Shown in pieces: positions 1 to 12,100 of a stretch of DNA of 64,000 nt. The stretch spans positions 2,777,886-2,841,885 of the forward strand of contig NZ_KN150731.1 in NCBI RefSeq assembly GCF_000754805.1, read 5' to 3'. A model generated the notes under the pieces. That model saw nothing but the letters and a program-made list of their open reading frames with translations. It was not told where the DNA came from and did no database searches. This DNA comes from Yersinia frederiksenii ATCC 33641. Its GTDB lineage: Bacteria; Pseudomonadota; Gammaproteobacteria; Enterobacterales; Enterobacteriaceae. Both the position numbers and the translations under genes were made by a program. Each line of letters starts with the position of its first letter. The stretch's first letter is position 1.

Positions 1-2
1 AT

Positions 3-710
3 TCGCGCCACTATTTTGCAACCGAAACGGCAGCCATCGCCCGCCATTGGTTACAGCAGCAAAAAGCCGCCATTGCGCAGCAAAAAACTATCTTAGTTTG
101 TGTCTGTTCTGGTGCACTCTTGGCGGCCCAAGCCGGATTACTGGATGGTTATCAATGCACCACCCATCACCATGTATTAGAGCGGTTGCGCCAACAAGCG
201 CCGCGCGCGCAAACCAAAGAAAACCGAATTTTTGTTGAAGATCGTGGGGTATATACCAGTGCTGGTATTACTGCGGGTATTGACCTGTCGTTGCATCTGA
301 TTAGCCGTTATTGCAGCCCGCAAACTGCATTGGAGGTGGCGCGAGAGATGGTGGTTTATTTCCGTCGCTCTGGCGATGACCCGCAACTTTCGCCCTGGTT
401 ACGTTATCGCAATCACCTCCATCCGGCAGTTCATCGTGCGCAAGATGTGATGTCCGCAGAACCGCAAGCGGAGTGGTCGCTGCTCCAGGTGGCGCAAAAG
501 GCACATGTCAGCAGCCGCCATTTGACCCGACTATTCCGCGAACATGTCGGCATCAGTGTGCGTGAGTTTCACGAACAATTACGGGTGGCAGTGGCTGAAG
601 TCCGTTTGCAGGAAGGGCTTAATCTGGAGAAAGCGGCGCTGGCGGCCGGATTTTCCTCCGGGCGCCAGCTACGTCGCGCGCAACAACGTGGGCTCACCGT
701 GGTTAACTGA
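3..710 (+). CDS. GlxA-family transcriptional regulator, 5' end cut by window
   Basis: The reading frame is open from base 3, so the start lies outside the window. The visible 235 residues hold the end of a DJ-1/PfpI (class I glutamine amidotransferase-like) domain followed by an AraC-type DNA-binding domain. The nucleophile-elbow motif CSGALLAAQAGLLDG is seen near residue 48. The AraC part has the helix-turn-helix stretch AHVSSRHLTRLFREHVG and a second, shorter helix pair near the C-terminus. This pairing defines the GlxA/FtrA/CdhR-like regulators, which control catabolic or stress genes. In these the DJ-1 domain is a sensor or dimer module rather than an enzyme. The target is unknown because the upstream neighbour is missing. 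The 3' end overlaps the convergent wecH by 8 bases. Confidence 0.8.
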   Translation, partial: SRHYFATETAAIARHWLQQQKAAIAQQKTILVCVCSGALLAAQAGLLDGYQCTTHHHVLERLRQQAPRAQTKENRIFVEDRGVYTSAGITAGIDLSLHLISRYCSPQTALEVAREMVVYFRRSGDDPQLSPWLRYRNHLHPAVHRAQDVMSAEPQAEWSLLQVAQKAHVSSRHLTRLFREHVGISVREFHEQLRVAVAEVRLQEGLNLEKAALAAGFSSGRQLRRAQQRGLTVVN

Positions 711-1695
711 CCAAACGCCGCCGGTCAATGCGCTGTAGCCCCATCGATAATAACGTGCTCAGTACCAGAGCCAAGGCGAAGACATAGAAAATATCCAGTA
801 TCGGATAGGCAGTAATATCATAATGATGGGTGCGGATAAAATGAATAATCAGCGCATGGAAGCCGTAAATTGCCAGTGAATGTCCGGCCAACCAGCTCAA
901 CCAGGTAACCGGCTTGTTAAGGCAGTTTTTAAACCACACCAGCAGTGATACGGCAGCAACAAAGACTAGCGGGCTGCAATACATATAAAAAGTATCGGCG
1001 AAACTGCCATTGATTCGTGTCTGTTTCTCCGTCGAGATGGCAATCAATATGACACTCACGATAAATAGCAATGCCACCCCCCAACTGATGACCCGCCCTT
1101 GAGTTTCCAGCATACCAATTGCCCGCCCCAGCAGCGCATACAGCAGATAATAGAAAGTATCGCCATAGATATAGAGGTTTATCGGCAGTAAATGGAAGCC
1201 ACCAATCGAATATTTACTGGCCTGTGGATTAGCCAGCACGGCCAACAGCAGGATGATAACGGCCAGATAGCGGCCCGATACCGGCTTGACGTTAATCAGC
1301 GGGGAAACCAGATACACCACGATAATGGCGTAGAAAAACCACAAATGATAAAACACCGGCTTTTGCAGGATATTCATCAATGCAGCCCAACCATTGATGT
1401 GGGTCAGGGTCGAAATATAAATCAGCGCAACCAAACTGTAGAACAACAGACACAGCCCAATACGGGTAAAGTGCTTTGGCTGCGCACTTTTTTCACCCAA
1501 AAACAGATAGCCGGAGATCATAAAGAACAAGGGCACACATGCCCGAGACGCCGAATTCAACAAATTGGCAATGTCCCAGCTTGCTTCTCCCACCTGCGCA
1601 CCGCTAGTGATGTAATAGGTCGTGGCATGGATCATGACCACCATAATGCAGGCTACTGCCCGCAGATTATCAATCCAGCCAATCTTATTGGTCAT
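703..1695 (-). CDS. wecH: Inner-membrane O-acetyltransferase WecH (acyltransferase 3 family)
   Basis: A 330-residue polytopic membrane protein of the acyltransferase-3 family, close in length and sequence to E. coli WecH (YiaH, 331 residues). WecH O-acetylates N-acetylglucosamine residues of enterobacterial common antigen. The family motif near the N-terminus (WIDNLRAVACIMVVMIH) carries the conserved His that follows the first arginine motif. The segment SRACVPLFFMISGYLF and the C-terminal IYGFHALIIHF are also typical. About ten membrane segments are visible. In E. coli yiaH lies just beyond glyQ, so the gene has moved relative to that order. The ATG at 1695 gives an N-terminus that aligns with the E. 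coli protein. Confidence 0.88.
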   Translation of the reverse strand: MTNKIGWIDNLRAVACIMVVMIHATTYYITSGAQVGEASWDIANLLNSASRACVPLFFMISGYLFLGEKSAQPKHFTRIGLCLLFYSLVALIYISTLTHINGWAALMNILQKPVFYHLWFFYAIIVVYLVSPLINVKPVSGRYLAVIILLLAVLANPQASKYSIGGFHLLPINLYIYGDTFYYLLYALLGRAIGMLETQGRVISWGVALLFIVSVILIAISTEKQTRINGSFADTFYMYCSPLVFVAAVSLLVWFKNCLNKPVTWLSWLAGHSLAIYGFHALIIHFIRTHHYDITAYPILDIFYVFALALVLSTLLSMGLQRIDRRRLVS

Positions 1696-1972
1696 TTATA
1701 TTCTCTATCACCCGTCTTACTGTTACTGACATAAAAGTGTTTATCTATTTATAGCGCGAATAATAAGGTGACAAACAATAACGCAAATTTGAATATATAC
1801 GCAAAGTAAATGCCTAAAGTCATCAGCATGCCAATCAGCTAATAAACTAGGTCGAAGGGTAATTGTTGCTATAAGGTTATATTGACGGCAAAATAGCCGT
1901 CCCGACATGCTCTGACTGTACATCCTGCCTGAGCTGTCCCATTTTTTGTGTTTACTATTAATAGCTTAATCT

Positions 1973-3202
1973 ATGCAAACTTCATTTTCACCCGCGACGC
2001 GTTTAGGTCGACGGGCGCTTTTATTTCCGCTGTGCTTGGTATTGTTCGAATTTGCCGCCTATATCGCCAACGATATGATTCAGCCCGGTATGCTGGCAGT
2101 GGTGGCGGATTTTAATGCCAGTGTAGAGTGGGTTCCGACTTCCATGACCGCTTATCTGGCGGGCGGTATGTTCCTGCAATGGCTACTTGGCCCCTTATCG
2201 GACCGCCGTGGGCGACGCCCGGTGATGCTAACTGGCGTCGCATTCTTTGTCGTGACCTGTCTTGCTATTTTGTTGGTCAATACCATCGAACAGTTTATTG
2301 CCATGCGCTTCCTGCAAGGCATTGGCTTGTGCTTTATTGGCGCGGTGGGGTACGCCACCATTCAGGAATCATTTGAAGAAGCGGTCTGTATTAAAATCAC
2401 CGCATTGATGGCAAACGTAGCACTCATTGCTCCGCTGCTTGGGCCATTGGCCGGTGCCGCTCTGATTCATGTGGCACCGTGGCAGGCAATGTTTGTGCTG
2501 TTTGCCGTGCTAGGAGCCATTTCATTTGTTGGCTTGTGGCGTGCTATGCCAGAAACCGCCTCGCGCAGAGGTGAAAAACTGTCTGTGGGTGCTATGTGGC
2601 ATGACTATAAGCTGGTGCTCGCTAACCGCCGCTTCTTGTGCGGTTCTCTGGCATTGGGTTTTGCCAGTCTGCCCCTGCTGGCGTGGATTGCTCAATCCCC
2701 GGTGATTCTGATCAGTGGCGAGCAACTTTCGACGATTGAATACGGTATCTTGCAGGTTCCTATCTTCGGTGCGCTGATTATTGGTAACCTGACACTGGCA
2801 AAATTGAGTGGCAAAACCAGCGTTCCGCAGCTTATTCGCTACGGCGCAGGCCCGATGATTATTGGCCTGATGGTTGCCGCAGGCTCAACACTCTATTCAT
2901 CCCACGCATATCTGTGGATGACCGCAGGGCTGAGCCTCTATGCCTTTGGTATTGGTCTGGCAAACGCCGGTTTGGTACGACTGACTCTGTTCTCCAGCGA
3001 CATCAGTAAAGGGACGGTATCGGCCGCCATGGGGATGATCAGCATGATGGTCTTTACCTTGGGGATTGAGTTTGCCAAAGTGGCTTACCTGTGGGGCAAT
3101 AGCGGTATCTTCAACCTATTCAATCTGATCAGCGGCTTGGTGTGGCTGGGCTTGGTGATGATATTTATCCGCCGTCAGCCGCAGACAATAGCAACTGAGT
3201 AA
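1973..3202 (+). CDS. mdfA: Multidrug efflux MFS transporter MdfA
   Basis: A 409-residue major facilitator protein with 12 membrane segments, similar along its whole length to E. coli MdfA (Cmr, 410 residues), a proton/drug antiporter for chloramphenicol, quaternary ammonium compounds and other lipophilic cations. The membrane-embedded acidic residue of MdfA helix 1 (E26 in E. coli) is present as the E in [14 protein letters not shown]. The loop 2-3 motif [14 protein letters not shown] and the motif-C-like region [14 protein letters not shown] are intact. The gene is single, with its own upstream region of about 275 bases. No strong ribosome binding site is seen before the ATG. It ends 35 bases from the convergent selB stop. 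Confidence 0.93.
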   Translation: MQTSFSPATRLGRRALLFPLCLVLFEFAAYIANDMIQPGMLAVVADFNASVEWVPTSMTAYLAGGMFLQWLLGPLSDRRGRRPVMLTGVAFFVVTCLAILLVNTIEQFIAMRFLQGIGLCFIGAVGYATIQESFEEAVCIKITALMANVALIAPLLGPLAGAALIHVAPWQAMFVLFAVLGAISFVGLWRAMPETASRRGEKLSVGAMWHDYKLVLANRRFLCGSLALGFASLPLLAWIAQSPVILISGEQLSTIEYGILQVPIFGALIIGNLTLAKLSGKTSVPQLIRYGAGPMIIGLMVAAGSTLYSSHAYLWMTAGLSLYAFGIGLANAGLVRLTLFSSDISKGTVSAAMGMISMMVFTLGIEFAKVAYLWGNSGIFNLFNLISGLVWLGLVMIFIRRQPQTIATE

Positions 3203-3236
3203 TTTCAACTGGAGGGCGCTCATTCCCTCCAGCATT

Positions 3237-5129
3237 TCAGTCTATTGAAGAAAACAATCCGCGGTCGCGCAATACATGATCATTGCCCCGACGTCGGGTA
3301 AATCCGCTGCGGTCAAAAAATTCGAGAATCTGAATTGCCAATTTGCGGCCAATACCCAGCCGATCGCGAAAATCTGCGGCACTGGTGCTACCTTGACTGG
3401 CATCCAGCTCACGGACCAAATCAGCAAACTGTCCAATACACTGACTCAGATAATAGCGGTCTGGAACTATTGCGGTGATGTGACCCAGTTGCGCGGCTTT
3501 TCGTAGCAGGCTACGCATCTCATCTTCATCCATTTGCAGTGTGGTGGCTAAATCACGTACCCACCACGGAGAATCAACAAAGTAGGGAGCAACTTGCTGC
3601 CATAGCTCCTGCTCCTGCGCGGTAAATGCCAATCCATGCTGTGGTAGATGTAACCAGCCACGGGTATTTTTTAACGCCCCTTGCGCCAGCAAGTTATCAA
3701 TCAGGCGAAATACCAGCCCCTCATCCAGGGTCGGCAATGCCATGCGCCGCAAACGCGCCCGCCCTAACCCCAGTTGGTCGCCATGCTGCTGATGATACAG
3801 GCATAAAACATGTAATAGCGTCTGCTGCGCCTGTTGGGCATGTGGGGATGACAACGCAATATCACCGGCCACAATGCTATTGGTACTTGTCAGTAACGCC
3901 GCCGTATCATCGTCTTTAAGCTGACGTGCCCAACTGAACTTGCGGATCGAGACAGGTCCTTGCGACAAATGCAAATCCAAGACTTCACGGTCGCTTGTTG
4001 CCTGTGCCAGCTCGGTTAACCAGGCCAAAAATGCCGGTTGCCGTTTACCTCGTTTAGGGACCGCCAAATGAATGACCCGCGCCCCACCCAATGTCTTCTT
4101 CGCAGCAATGTCCCGCAGGATTAAACGATCATTCTCAGCCAGCCAAAGGGGACTATCCAGTAACAACTCGGCCAATATCAATTGAGGTTTATCATCAGCG
4201 GGTTGCGGGCTGCTGAGCTGCGAAAAACGCCCGGTAATATGACTGGCTGCATGATGTAAATGTAGCGGTTGCCAATGTTGTATCGGCGCATCCGCATCAA
4301 CCACAACCAGCACGCGATCTAGCGCCTCTGGCGGCTGTTGCGCTAATAGCCAGTCCCCACGGTTAATCTGTTGCTTACTAATATCACCGCTGATATTCAG
4401 AGCAATGCGTTGGCCGGCTTGCGCCTGTTGAGTTTCTTGGTTTTGGGCATGGATACCACGGACTCGGACCGGGCAATCACCGCCGGTGAGCCACAAGGTA
4501 TCGCCCACCGCGACCTTGCCTGTCAATGCGGTGCCGGTCACGACTAAACCGGCACCTTTCACACTAAATGCCCGATCGATAGCCAAACGAAAACGCCGTT
4601 GTAACCGGCCATCATTTTCATCTTGCTGATAACAGTGCGCCAAATGTTCGCGTAATTCGCTGATACCCAGAGAGGTGGTCGCCGCAGTAACAAATAGCGT
4701 CACTTGCTCGATTTGCCAGCCCTGTGTAGCCAGTTCAGCCATGACCTGCTGACGCACCTGCGCAATACGTTCATCATCAACTCGATCGGCTTTGGTTAGC
4801 GCGACCGTCAGTGTCGGATGCCCACTTAAGCGTAAAATGGCCACGTGCTCGCGAGTTTGTGCCATCACGCCGTCATCGCAAGCCACCACCAGCAGAGCAT
4901 GGTCGATACCGCCTACGCCAGCGAGCATATTGGCTAAAAATTTTTCATGACCGGGAACGTCAATAAAACCGATAATAGTGCCGTCAGATTGCGGCCAATA
5001 GGCATAGCCCAGATCAATCGTCATCCCGCGCTGTTTTTCTTCAGGTAGACGATCGGCATTCACGCCGGTAATAGCCTGTAAAAGTGTTGTTTTGCCGTGG
5101 TCAACATGACCCGCGGTTGCAATAATCAT
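3237..5129 (-). CDS. selB: Selenocysteine-specific elongation factor SelB
   Basis: A 630-residue protein (E. coli SelB 614). It delivers selenocysteyl-tRNA(Sec) to the ribosome and binds the SECIS hairpin just after the UGA codon. The N-terminal GTPase has the P-loop GHVDHGKT at residues 7-14, the switch [10 protein letters not shown], and the guanine-specificity TKAD. Then come the beta-barrel domains and the C-terminal winged helices that hold the RNA hairpin. Its start overlaps the selA stop by four bases (ATGA), so the two are translationally coupled. The UGA-containing client gene fdoG lies about 4 kb upstream on the same strand. Confidence 0.96.
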   Translation of the reverse strand: MIIATAGHVDHGKTTLLQAITGVNADRLPEEKQRGMTIDLGYAYWPQSDGTIIGFIDVPGHEKFLANMLAGVGGIDHALLVVACDDGVMAQTREHVAILRLSGHPTLTVALTKADRVDDERIAQVRQQVMAELATQGWQIEQVTLFVTAATTSLGISELREHLAHCYQQDENDGRLQRRFRLAIDRAFSVKGAGLVVTGTALTGKVAVGDTLWLTGGDCPVRVRGIHAQNQETQQAQAGQRIALNISGDISKQQINRGDWLLAQQPPEALDRVLVVVDADAPIQHWQPLHLHHAASHITGRFSQLSSPQPADDKPQLILAELLLDSPLWLAENDRLILRDIAAKKTLGGARVIHLAVPKRGKRQPAFLAWLTELAQATSDREVLDLHLSQGPVSIRKFSWARQLKDDDTAALLTSTNSIVAGDIALSSPHAQQAQQTLLHVLCLYHQQHGDQLGLGRARLRRMALPTLDEGLVFRLIDNLLAQGALKNTRGWLHLPQHGLAFTAQEQELWQQVAPYFVDSPWWVRDLATTLQMDEDEMRSLLRKAAQLGHITAIVPDRYYLSQCIGQFADLVRELDASQGSTSAADFRDRLGIGRKLAIQILEFFDRSGFTRRRGNDHVLRDRGLFSSID

Positions 5130-6517
5130 GATGCCAATTCTCTGAGCAAGGCTGCTTCATCCTCAAGACAGCGCAAATCCAGCCATAAACGCCCATCAGC
5201 GACGCGGCCAATAACGGGTTTAGCCAAACTACGCCAGCGCTCGGTTAGCGCTTCCAAAGCACTGCCACTGCCCTCTTTGGGAGCAAATGTCACCGCCCAA
5301 CTGGGCAATCTGTCTACTGGTAACGAGCCACTACCTATCTGCGACCAGCATGGCTCTACAGCCAAGATAAAGTCAGCATAGTAGTCGGCCAAAACGGCGC
5401 GTACTCGCTGGGCGCTTTCAGCAATAGCCTCTGTCGGGCGGGTCAATAATCGCATGGTCGGTAATAGCTCGGTCAACCTGTCGGGCTGCTGATAGAGGCG
5501 CAAAGTCGCATCCAGCGCAGCCAGCGTCATTTTATCGGCTCGCAGTACTCGCTTAAGCGGATGCTGCTGTAGTTGGTCAATCCACTGTTTTTTACCCAGA
5601 ATGATCCCAGCCTGAGGGCCACCCAGTAATTTATCGCCCGAGAAGGTGACCAAATCGACACCCGCCGCAATCAATTGCTGCGGCATCGGTTCAGCGGGTA
5701 AACCGTAGCTAGACATATCGATAAGCGAACCACTGCCCAAATCCGTTGCCGTAGGGATGGCAAACTCGCGTCCCAAAGCGGCCAGTTGTTGCTCTGCAAC
5801 CGATGCCGTGAACCCCTCAATACTATAATTGCTGGTATGAACCTTCATCAGCAGGCCGGTATGCTCATTGAGAGCCTGGCGATAATCTTTCAGATGAGTG
5901 CGGTTGGTGGTCCCCACTTCAACTAATTCACAACCCGCCTGGCGCATCACATCGGGAATGCGAAAAGCACCGCCAATCTCGACCAATTCGCCACGAGAAA
6001 CCACCACCTGTCTCCCGGCAGCCATCACGGTTAACATCAAGAACACTGCCGCGGCGTTGTTATTGACGATGCAAGCATCTTCTGCCCCGGTCAGTTCACA
6101 GAGTAAATCCGCAACCGCACGGTCACGATGACCACGACGCGCGCCACTCAGAGAATATTCCAGCGTCACAGCCCCCCGCATGGCGTCGTTCACTGCAGAA
6201 ATAGCTGATTCTGCCAACAACGCGCGGCCCAAATTAGTATGCAGGACGGTACCGGAAAGGTTAAAGACGGGTTTTAAGGCGGGCTGACGTTGGCTTAACC
6301 GTTGACGTAGAGCAGCAGGCCAGTCGGTACACCAATCAGCCAACGTATCGAATTGACGAATATGCTCTCTGGCCTCTAGCTGTAACTGGCGTAAAGTTTC
6401 AGCTAATAGAACTGCGCCATATTCTGCCAGCAACGGGGCCATTTCAGGTTCACGCAGCAGGCGATCGATTGCCGGTAACTGACGGTATAATAAATGTGAT
6501 TCTGCGCTCATAGTCAC
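5126..6517 (-). CDS. selA: L-seryl-tRNA(Sec) selenium transferase SelA
   Basis: A 463-residue PLP enzyme, the same length as E. coli SelA. It converts seryl-tRNA(Sec) to selenocysteyl-tRNA(Sec) using selenophosphate. The PLP lysine sits in [13 protein letters not shown] at residue 296, matching K295 in E. coli. The glycine-rich cofactor region and the tRNA-binding N-terminal domain are intact. It is the first gene of a selA-selB operon lying 56 bases after fdhE, so co-transcription with the formate dehydrogenase genes is possible. The tRNA gene selC and the selenophosphate synthetase gene selD are not in the window. Confidence 0.96.
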   Translation of the reverse strand: MTMSAESHLLYRQLPAIDRLLREPEMAPLLAEYGAVLLAETLRQLQLEAREHIRQFDTLADWCTDWPAALRQRLSQRQPALKPVFNLSGTVLHTNLGRALLAESAISAVNDAMRGAVTLEYSLSGARRGHRDRAVADLLCELTGAEDACIVNNNAAAVFLMLTVMAAGRQVVVSRGELVEIGGAFRIPDVMRQAGCELVEVGTTNRTHLKDYRQALNEHTGLLMKVHTSNYSIEGFTASVAEQQLAALGREFAIPTATDLGSGSLIDMSSYGLPAEPMPQQLIAAGVDLVTFSGDKLLGGPQAGIILGKKQWIDQLQQHPLKRVLRADKMTLAALDATLRLYQQPDRLTELLPTMRLLTRPTEAIAESAQRVRAVLADYYADFILAVEPCWSQIGSGSLPVDRLPSWAVTFAPKEGSGSALEALTERWRSLAKPVIGRVADGRLWLDLRCLEDEAALLRELAS

Positions 6518-6573
6518 TCAGATATTCGTCACTCTGCGGGTTAAGTAAACAGTATTGACGCTAGCATTAAATA

Positions 6574-7503
6574 TTATTCACCGGGAAACAAAAACGGATT
6601 GATACTGCTGCGGGCAAAACCTTCGCCTTCCATCTTGGCATCGAGAATCAGCGAGGCCAAATCATCTGCGACAGCTTCCACCTGCGGGTCTTTTTCCTGA
6701 TACAAAATTTTCAGGTAAGTACCACAATCACCACAGCTTTCGGCTTTTACTGCTGCCAACTCACTGTCCAATGACCAGTAGTTTAAATCGCGCGTCTGTT
6801 CGCAATTACTGCATTTAATCCGCACTACATGCCACTCACTCTCACACAAGTTACAGTGCAAATAGCGCAAACCATTGTTGGTGCCAATATGTACCACACT
6901 GGATACCGGAATACTGCCACATACTGGGCAGAACTGTCGGTGCTCACCATACTCAGCACGGGCTTTTCCCGGAATTTGGCTGGCCATCTGTGCCCAATAC
7001 AGTGACAACGCGGCCCAAACAAATGGCGATTTTTCACTGCCAATCTGTGTAAAATCGCGGTTTAACAGAGCATCGGCGTACAGTTCCAGTTCATGCACTG
7101 AGGCCTTATCCAGATTATCCAATACCGCCTGAATATGGTCGGGCGCATCCGGGCGTAACTCGGCGATCAGCGCTGACAGTAGCTTGCGCCAATGTTCAGT
7201 GCGCGGAAACACACTCAAATCTAGCGGTGGCTTACCGCTCGCCGCAGATTGTGCCAACTCGGCTTGCATATCCAGCACCAACGGATGGTCATGCAGCGCT
7301 TTTTGCTGTGCTTGCGTAATTTTAGCCGCAAAGTCCAGATAGTCAGCCAATGGGTTATCCAGCGCTAACTGCTGCAAACGTTCGGTGCGCCGGGTGTACA
7401 GGCTTTTTAAATTAGCGAAAAGTAACGGCGGGATATTCCCCGCCGTTGTACCTTTTTCGCTCTGTTTTCCTAATTGGTCTTTAGGAACAATGCGAATACT
7501 CAT
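6574..7503 (-). CDS. fdhE: Formate dehydrogenase accessory protein FdhE
   Basis: A 309-residue cytoplasmic protein, the same length as E. coli FdhE. It is needed for assembly of active respiratory formate dehydrogenases and interacts with their catalytic subunits. The C-terminal half holds four CxxC pairs (CPVC, CNLC, CSNC, CGDC) forming rubredoxin-like metal sites that bind iron in the E. coli protein. The start shares one base with the fdoI stop, placing it as the last gene of fdoGHI-fdhE. Confidence 0.95.
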   Translation of the reverse strand: MSIRIVPKDQLGKQSEKGTTAGNIPPLLFANLKSLYTRRTERLQQLALDNPLADYLDFAAKITQAQQKALHDHPLVLDMQAELAQSAASGKPPLDLSVFPRTEHWRKLLSALIAELRPDAPDHIQAVLDNLDKASVHELELYADALLNRDFTQIGSEKSPFVWAALSLYWAQMASQIPGKARAEYGEHRQFCPVCGSIPVSSVVHIGTNNGLRYLHCNLCESEWHVVRIKCSNCEQTRDLNYWSLDSELAAVKAESCGDCGTYLKILYQEKDPQVEAVADDLASLILDAKMEGEGFARSSINPFLFPGE

Positions 7504-8153
7504 CAGGGTTTCTCTTCCTGTTTTTTCTGAAGCTGCCGTTTGGCGTTAACCTCACGATACCAGCGTGGATGGTGCTTTTTAGCCCATGCTGCCGGTACCC
7601 AACCTTCCACCATCGCGGTAATCGTGCCTTTCACCCATAGGGCGGCATAAATATGCACCATAATCACGATAATCAATACCACCGCCGCCAGTGAGTGCAC
7701 CAACAGTGCCAGGCGAATCAGCGGAATCGGGAAAGAAGGCGCAAAGTAAGGCCGCCAAATAACCACGCCACTGGCCAGTAGCAGCACCAGACTGATAATA
7801 GCAGCCCAGAATACGCACTTCTGACCGAAATTATAGCGTCCAGTGTCGCCGACTTCCTCATTCATGGCAATTTTGTGGATATTTTTAGCCCATTCCAGGT
7901 CTTCCTTGTTAATCAGGTTATGTTTCCAGTAACGGAAAAACATGATTAGGAAGGCCGCGAACATAATCACCCCAGCGAAGGGGTGAAGGATGCGCGCCAA
8001 CTGGGGGGTACCAAAAATATTCATCAACCAGTTAAATGACGGGAAGAAGAATCCTAATCCACTGATCGCGGCCAGCATGAAACAGAAGGCGACGATCCAG
8101 TGGTTGATTCGCTCCGGCGCACTGTAGCGCTGGATCCGCTTTTCTTTTTTCAT
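7503..8153 (-). CDS. fdoI: Formate dehydrogenase-O cytochrome b556 (gamma) subunit
   Basis: A 216-residue inner-membrane diheme cytochrome b (E. coli FdoI 211). It anchors the periplasmic alpha-beta formate dehydrogenase and passes electrons to quinone. Four membrane helices are visible, with heme-ligand histidines in [13 protein letters not shown], in the helix 2 stretch [14 protein letters not shown], and in helix 4 ([22 protein letters not shown]). The C-terminus is short and basic. The start overlaps the fdoH stop by four bases. The better fit is to FdoI than FdnI because of the fdoGHI-fdhE order and the fdhD neighbour. Confidence 0.92.
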   Translation of the reverse strand: MKKEKRIQRYSAPERINHWIVAFCFMLAAISGLGFFFPSFNWLMNIFGTPQLARILHPFAGVIMFAAFLIMFFRYWKHNLINKEDLEWAKNIHKIAMNEEVGDTGRYNFGQKCVFWAAIISLVLLLASGVVIWRPYFAPSFPIPLIRLALLVHSLAAVVLIIVIMVHIYAALWVKGTITAMVEGWVPAAWAKKHHPRWYREVNAKRQLQKKQEEKP

Positions 8154-9127
8154 TTCCGCGTCTCCCCGTCATCTGAGTGCTCAGTAGTAGTCTGCTCTGG
8201 TTCCTTGGAGGCGGTATCAGAAGGTGCGGAGTCCGGAGTATGTACTTCGTCCTCGTCCTCTTCTTCTTCAACCCGGTTCGGGCCGACACCAACGTAATGG
8301 AAGATACTGGCTGCAAAAGTGGCTGCAAAACCAACTGCTGCCAGCGGTTTCCAGATACCTTTCCAGAAGGTCACTGTTGGGCTGATGGTCGGGTTCTCCG
8401 GCAAACCATGATAGAGCTGGGGCTTATCCGCATGATGCAGCACATACATCACGTGAGTCCCTCCCACTCCTGCTGGGTCATATAACCCGGCGTTATCAAA
8501 GCCACGGGTTTTCAGTTCCGCCACTCGGCCTGCAGCCACTTCTTTCATCGACTCTTTGGTGCCAAAGTGAATCGCCCCGGTCGGGCAGGTTTTCACACAA
8601 GCAGGTTCCTGGCCGACACCCACGCGATCGACGCACAGGGTACATTTGTACACCCGATTATCGTCTTTGTTCATGCGCGGCACGTCAAACGGGCAACCCG
8701 CAATGCAATAGCCACAACCGATACAGTGCTCTGACTGGAAATCAACGATACCATTGGCGTACTGAATGATTGCCCCTTCCGACGGGCAGGCCTTTAGGCA
8801 GCCCGGGTCAGCACAATGCATGCAGCCATCCTTACGGATCAGCCATTCCAGCTTGCCACTCTCTTCATCTTCAACTTCAGAGAAGCGCATCACCGTCCAT
8901 GATTTAGCCGTCAAATCAGCGGGGTTATCGTACACCCCGACGTTATGACCTACTTCATCACGAATATCGTTCCACTCCGAACACGCCACCTGACAAGCTT
9001 TACAGCCAATACAGGTGGTGACGTCAATAAGTTTGGCCACCTCTTCCTGATGGTTACGATCCTGTGGCGGCGGCGTAAGGGAGTTGGTGCCGGAGCGCCG
9101 GATAATGTCTTGAGTTTGCAGTGACAT
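8150..9127 (-). CDS. fdoH: Formate dehydrogenase-O iron-sulfur (beta) subunit
   Basis: A 325-residue electron-transfer subunit with four 4Fe-4S clusters. The cysteine runs [42 protein letters not shown] and [11 protein letters not shown]...CVKTCP are all present. One C-terminal membrane helix (about residues 255-278) anchors it beside FdoI. It carries electrons from the FdoG molybdenum site to the hemes. The tail after the helix is longer than in E. coli (about 300 residues in total) and is very acidic, with a run of Glu and Asp followed by Thr, Ser and Pro. The tail should be on the cytoplasmic side and has no assigned role. It lies 12 bases after fdoG. Confidence 0.94.
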   Translation of the reverse strand: MSLQTQDIIRRSGTNSLTPPPQDRNHQEEVAKLIDVTTCIGCKACQVACSEWNDIRDEVGHNVGVYDNPADLTAKSWTVMRFSEVEDEESGKLEWLIRKDGCMHCADPGCLKACPSEGAIIQYANGIVDFQSEHCIGCGYCIAGCPFDVPRMNKDDNRVYKCTLCVDRVGVGQEPACVKTCPTGAIHFGTKESMKEVAAGRVAELKTRGFDNAGLYDPAGVGGTHVMYVLHHADKPQLYHGLPENPTISPTVTFWKGIWKPLAAVGFAATFAASIFHYVGVGPNRVEEEEDEDEVHTPDSAPSDTASKEPEQTTTEHSDDGETRK

Positions 9128-9139
9128 AGGTTCTCTCCG

Positions 9140-12100
9140 TTACACCTTTTCCACGTTGACCAGGAACGCCTTAAACTCTGGCGTTTGCGTATTAGCATCA
9201 CCGACAAACGGCGTTAGGGTATTGGCCAGGAAGCCTTTTCGCGCCACCCCTTCGTATCCCCAGTGAATCGGAATACCAATGGTGTCCACTTCTTGTCCGT
9301 GGACATTCAGTGTGCGAATACGTTTGGTCACCACCGCCTTGGCCTTAATATAGCCACGGTTGGAGCTGACCTTCACGGTATCTCCCTGTTTGATGCCCTT
9401 TTTCGCTGCCAGTTTTTCGCCAATTTCCACAAACTGTTCCGGCTGCGTGATTGCGTTGAGCAACGCATGCTTAGTCCAGTAGTGGAAATGCTCGGTCAGA
9501 CGATAAGTGGTACCGACATATGGGAATTGCTCATGCGAACCCATCGCGGCCAAATCGTCTTTAAATACACGGGCGGCCGGGTTAGATATCACATTCGGAT
9601 GCAGCGGGTTGGTACCCAACGGCGTTTCGAATGGCTCATAGTGCTCAGGGAAAGGCCCTTCTGCCATTTTGTCGATGGCAAACAAACGCCCCATCCCTTC
9701 AGGTTGCATAATGAACGGCCCAACATCACTGCCCGGCGCAGCCGCACTGTAGTCAGGAATATCAATCCCGGTCCATTTGGCACCATCCCACTCCAGCAAC
9801 TGGCGTTTCGGATCCCAAGGTTTACCCTGTGGGTCGGCAGAAGCACGGTTATACAGAATGCGGCGGTTAAGCGGCCATGCCCATGCCCAGCCCAACGTAT
9901 TGCCAAGGCCGGATGGGTCTGCGTTATCACGCCGCGCCATCTGGTTACCCGCCGGCGTCCAGCTACCAGCAAATATCCAGCAACCACTGGCGGTGGTACC
10001 GTCATCACGCAGATGAGCAAAGGTACTAAGTTGCTCGCCTTTTTTGACCAGTATCTTGCCATCAGCATCGGTGATATCTGCCAGTGCTTTACCGTTGCTC
10101 TCCATTGCCACTTCTTCTGGCGCTGGATTTTCTGGGGTCAGGTAATCCCAGGTCATATTAAGCACCTGTTCTGGCACCGCACCGCCTTCCCGGCGATACA
10201 TCTCGCGCATACGCATAAAGATGCCCGCCAGAATTTCACCGTCGTTCAGCGCTTCTCCTGGGGCATCAGCACCTTTCCAGTGCCATTGCAGCCAACGGCC
10301 CGAGTTAACAATGGAGCCATTTTCTTCAGCAAAGCAACTTGATGGTAAGCGGAATACTTCAGTTTGAATTTTCGACGGATCGACGTCGTTAAATTCACCG
10401 TGGTTTTGCCAGAAGTTCGCAGTTTCAGTATTGAGCGGGTCAATAGTGACCAAGAACTTCAGTTTCGACAGCGCCGCTACTACTTTGTTTTTATTCGGGA
10501 ATGAAGCCACCGGGTTAAAGCCCTGGCACAGATAGCCATTCACTTTACCCTGCGACATCATCTCGAAATACTGCAAGACGTCGTAGCCTTTATCCCACTT
10601 CGGCAACCAGTCGTAACCCCAACTATTTTCCTTCTGAGCATTATCGCCATAGAAGCTCTTCATCATACTGACGAAGAATTTCGGATAATTGCTCCAGTAG
10701 TTTACCTGGCCCGGCAACAAGGTTTTCGGTGTGTTGGCCTTGAGGTAAGTTTCAATATCTGGCTGTTTTTCTGACGGCAGGCTCATATAACCCGGCAGAC
10801 TTTGCGACAGCAAACCGAGGTCAGTCAGGCCCTGAATATTAGAGTGACCGCGCAAGGCGTTCACACCACCTCCCGCCATCCCCATATTGCCCAGCAGTAA
10901 CTGAATCATCGCCATGGTACGAATGTTCTGCGCACCCACGGAGTGTTGCGTCCAGCCCAAGGCGTACAGGAATGAGGCCGTTTTATTGGCAGCACTGGTT
11001 TCAGCGATATATTCACATACCGTCAGGAAGTCTTCTTTCGGCGTACCACAAATATTGGACACCACATCCGGCGTGTAGCGGCTGATATGCTCTTTCAGCA
11101 GGTTCCACACACAGCGTGGGTCTTGCAACGTGACATCGCGTTTAGCAAAACCGTTTTCATCCAACTGATAGTTCCAGGTGGTTTTGTCGTATTTGCGGTT
11201 TTCGGCGTCATAACCACTGAACAGACCATCTTCGAAGGTAAAATCTTCCCGCACCAGCAAGCTGGCGTTGGTATAGGCTTCGACGTATTCGCGGTTAATT
11301 TTTTCGTTGGTGATCAGGTACAACAATACGCCGGACAGGAACGCAATATCGGTACCGGAACGGATTGGCGTATAGAAATCAGCCACCGACGCAGTACGGG
11401 TAAAGCGCGGATCTATCACGATCAGCTTGGCATTGTTGTGGATCTTGGCTTCCATCGCCCAGCGGAACCCCACCGGATGCGCTTCTGCCGCATTACCGCC
11501 CATGACGATAACTAAATTCGCGTTCTTGATATCAACCCAGTGGTTGGTCATCGCACCGCGACCAAATGTTGGAGCAAGACTTGCTACCGTTGGTCCGTGT
11601 CAGACACGTGCTTGGTTGTCTACGGCAAGCATGCCGAGAGCGCGACTAAATTTCTGGGTCAGATAACCCGTTTCATTACTGGATGCCGAAGCACACAGCA
11701 TACCGGTACTCAGCCAACGGTTGACGGTAACACCGGCGTCGTTGGTCTTAATGAAGTTTGCGTCCCGGTCTTCTTTCATCAGCTTGGCAATGCGGGTAAA
11801 AGCATCATCCCAAGTGATTCTCTGCCATTTATCAGAACCCGGCGCGCGGTATTCTGGGTATTTCAGGCGGCCTTCACTGTGGATAAAGTCCACCAGACCA
11901 GCACCTTTTGGACAAAGTGCCCCACGGTTTACCGGATGATCCGGGTCCCCTTCAATGTGGAAAATACTCTCTTTGGCGTTTTTCGCGCCGTCGCCGAGGC
12001 TATACATCAAAAGCCCGCAACCGACAGAGCAATATGTGCAGGTATTCCGCGTTTCACGGGCGCGCAGCAATTTATAATTGCGCGTTTCCGCTAGCGCCAC

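Noticed and set aside
9263-10342. A 359-codon plus-strand frame inside fdoG
   Set aside because: It is antisense to a highly conserved gene, with composition expected of a shadow frame and no recognisable domain.
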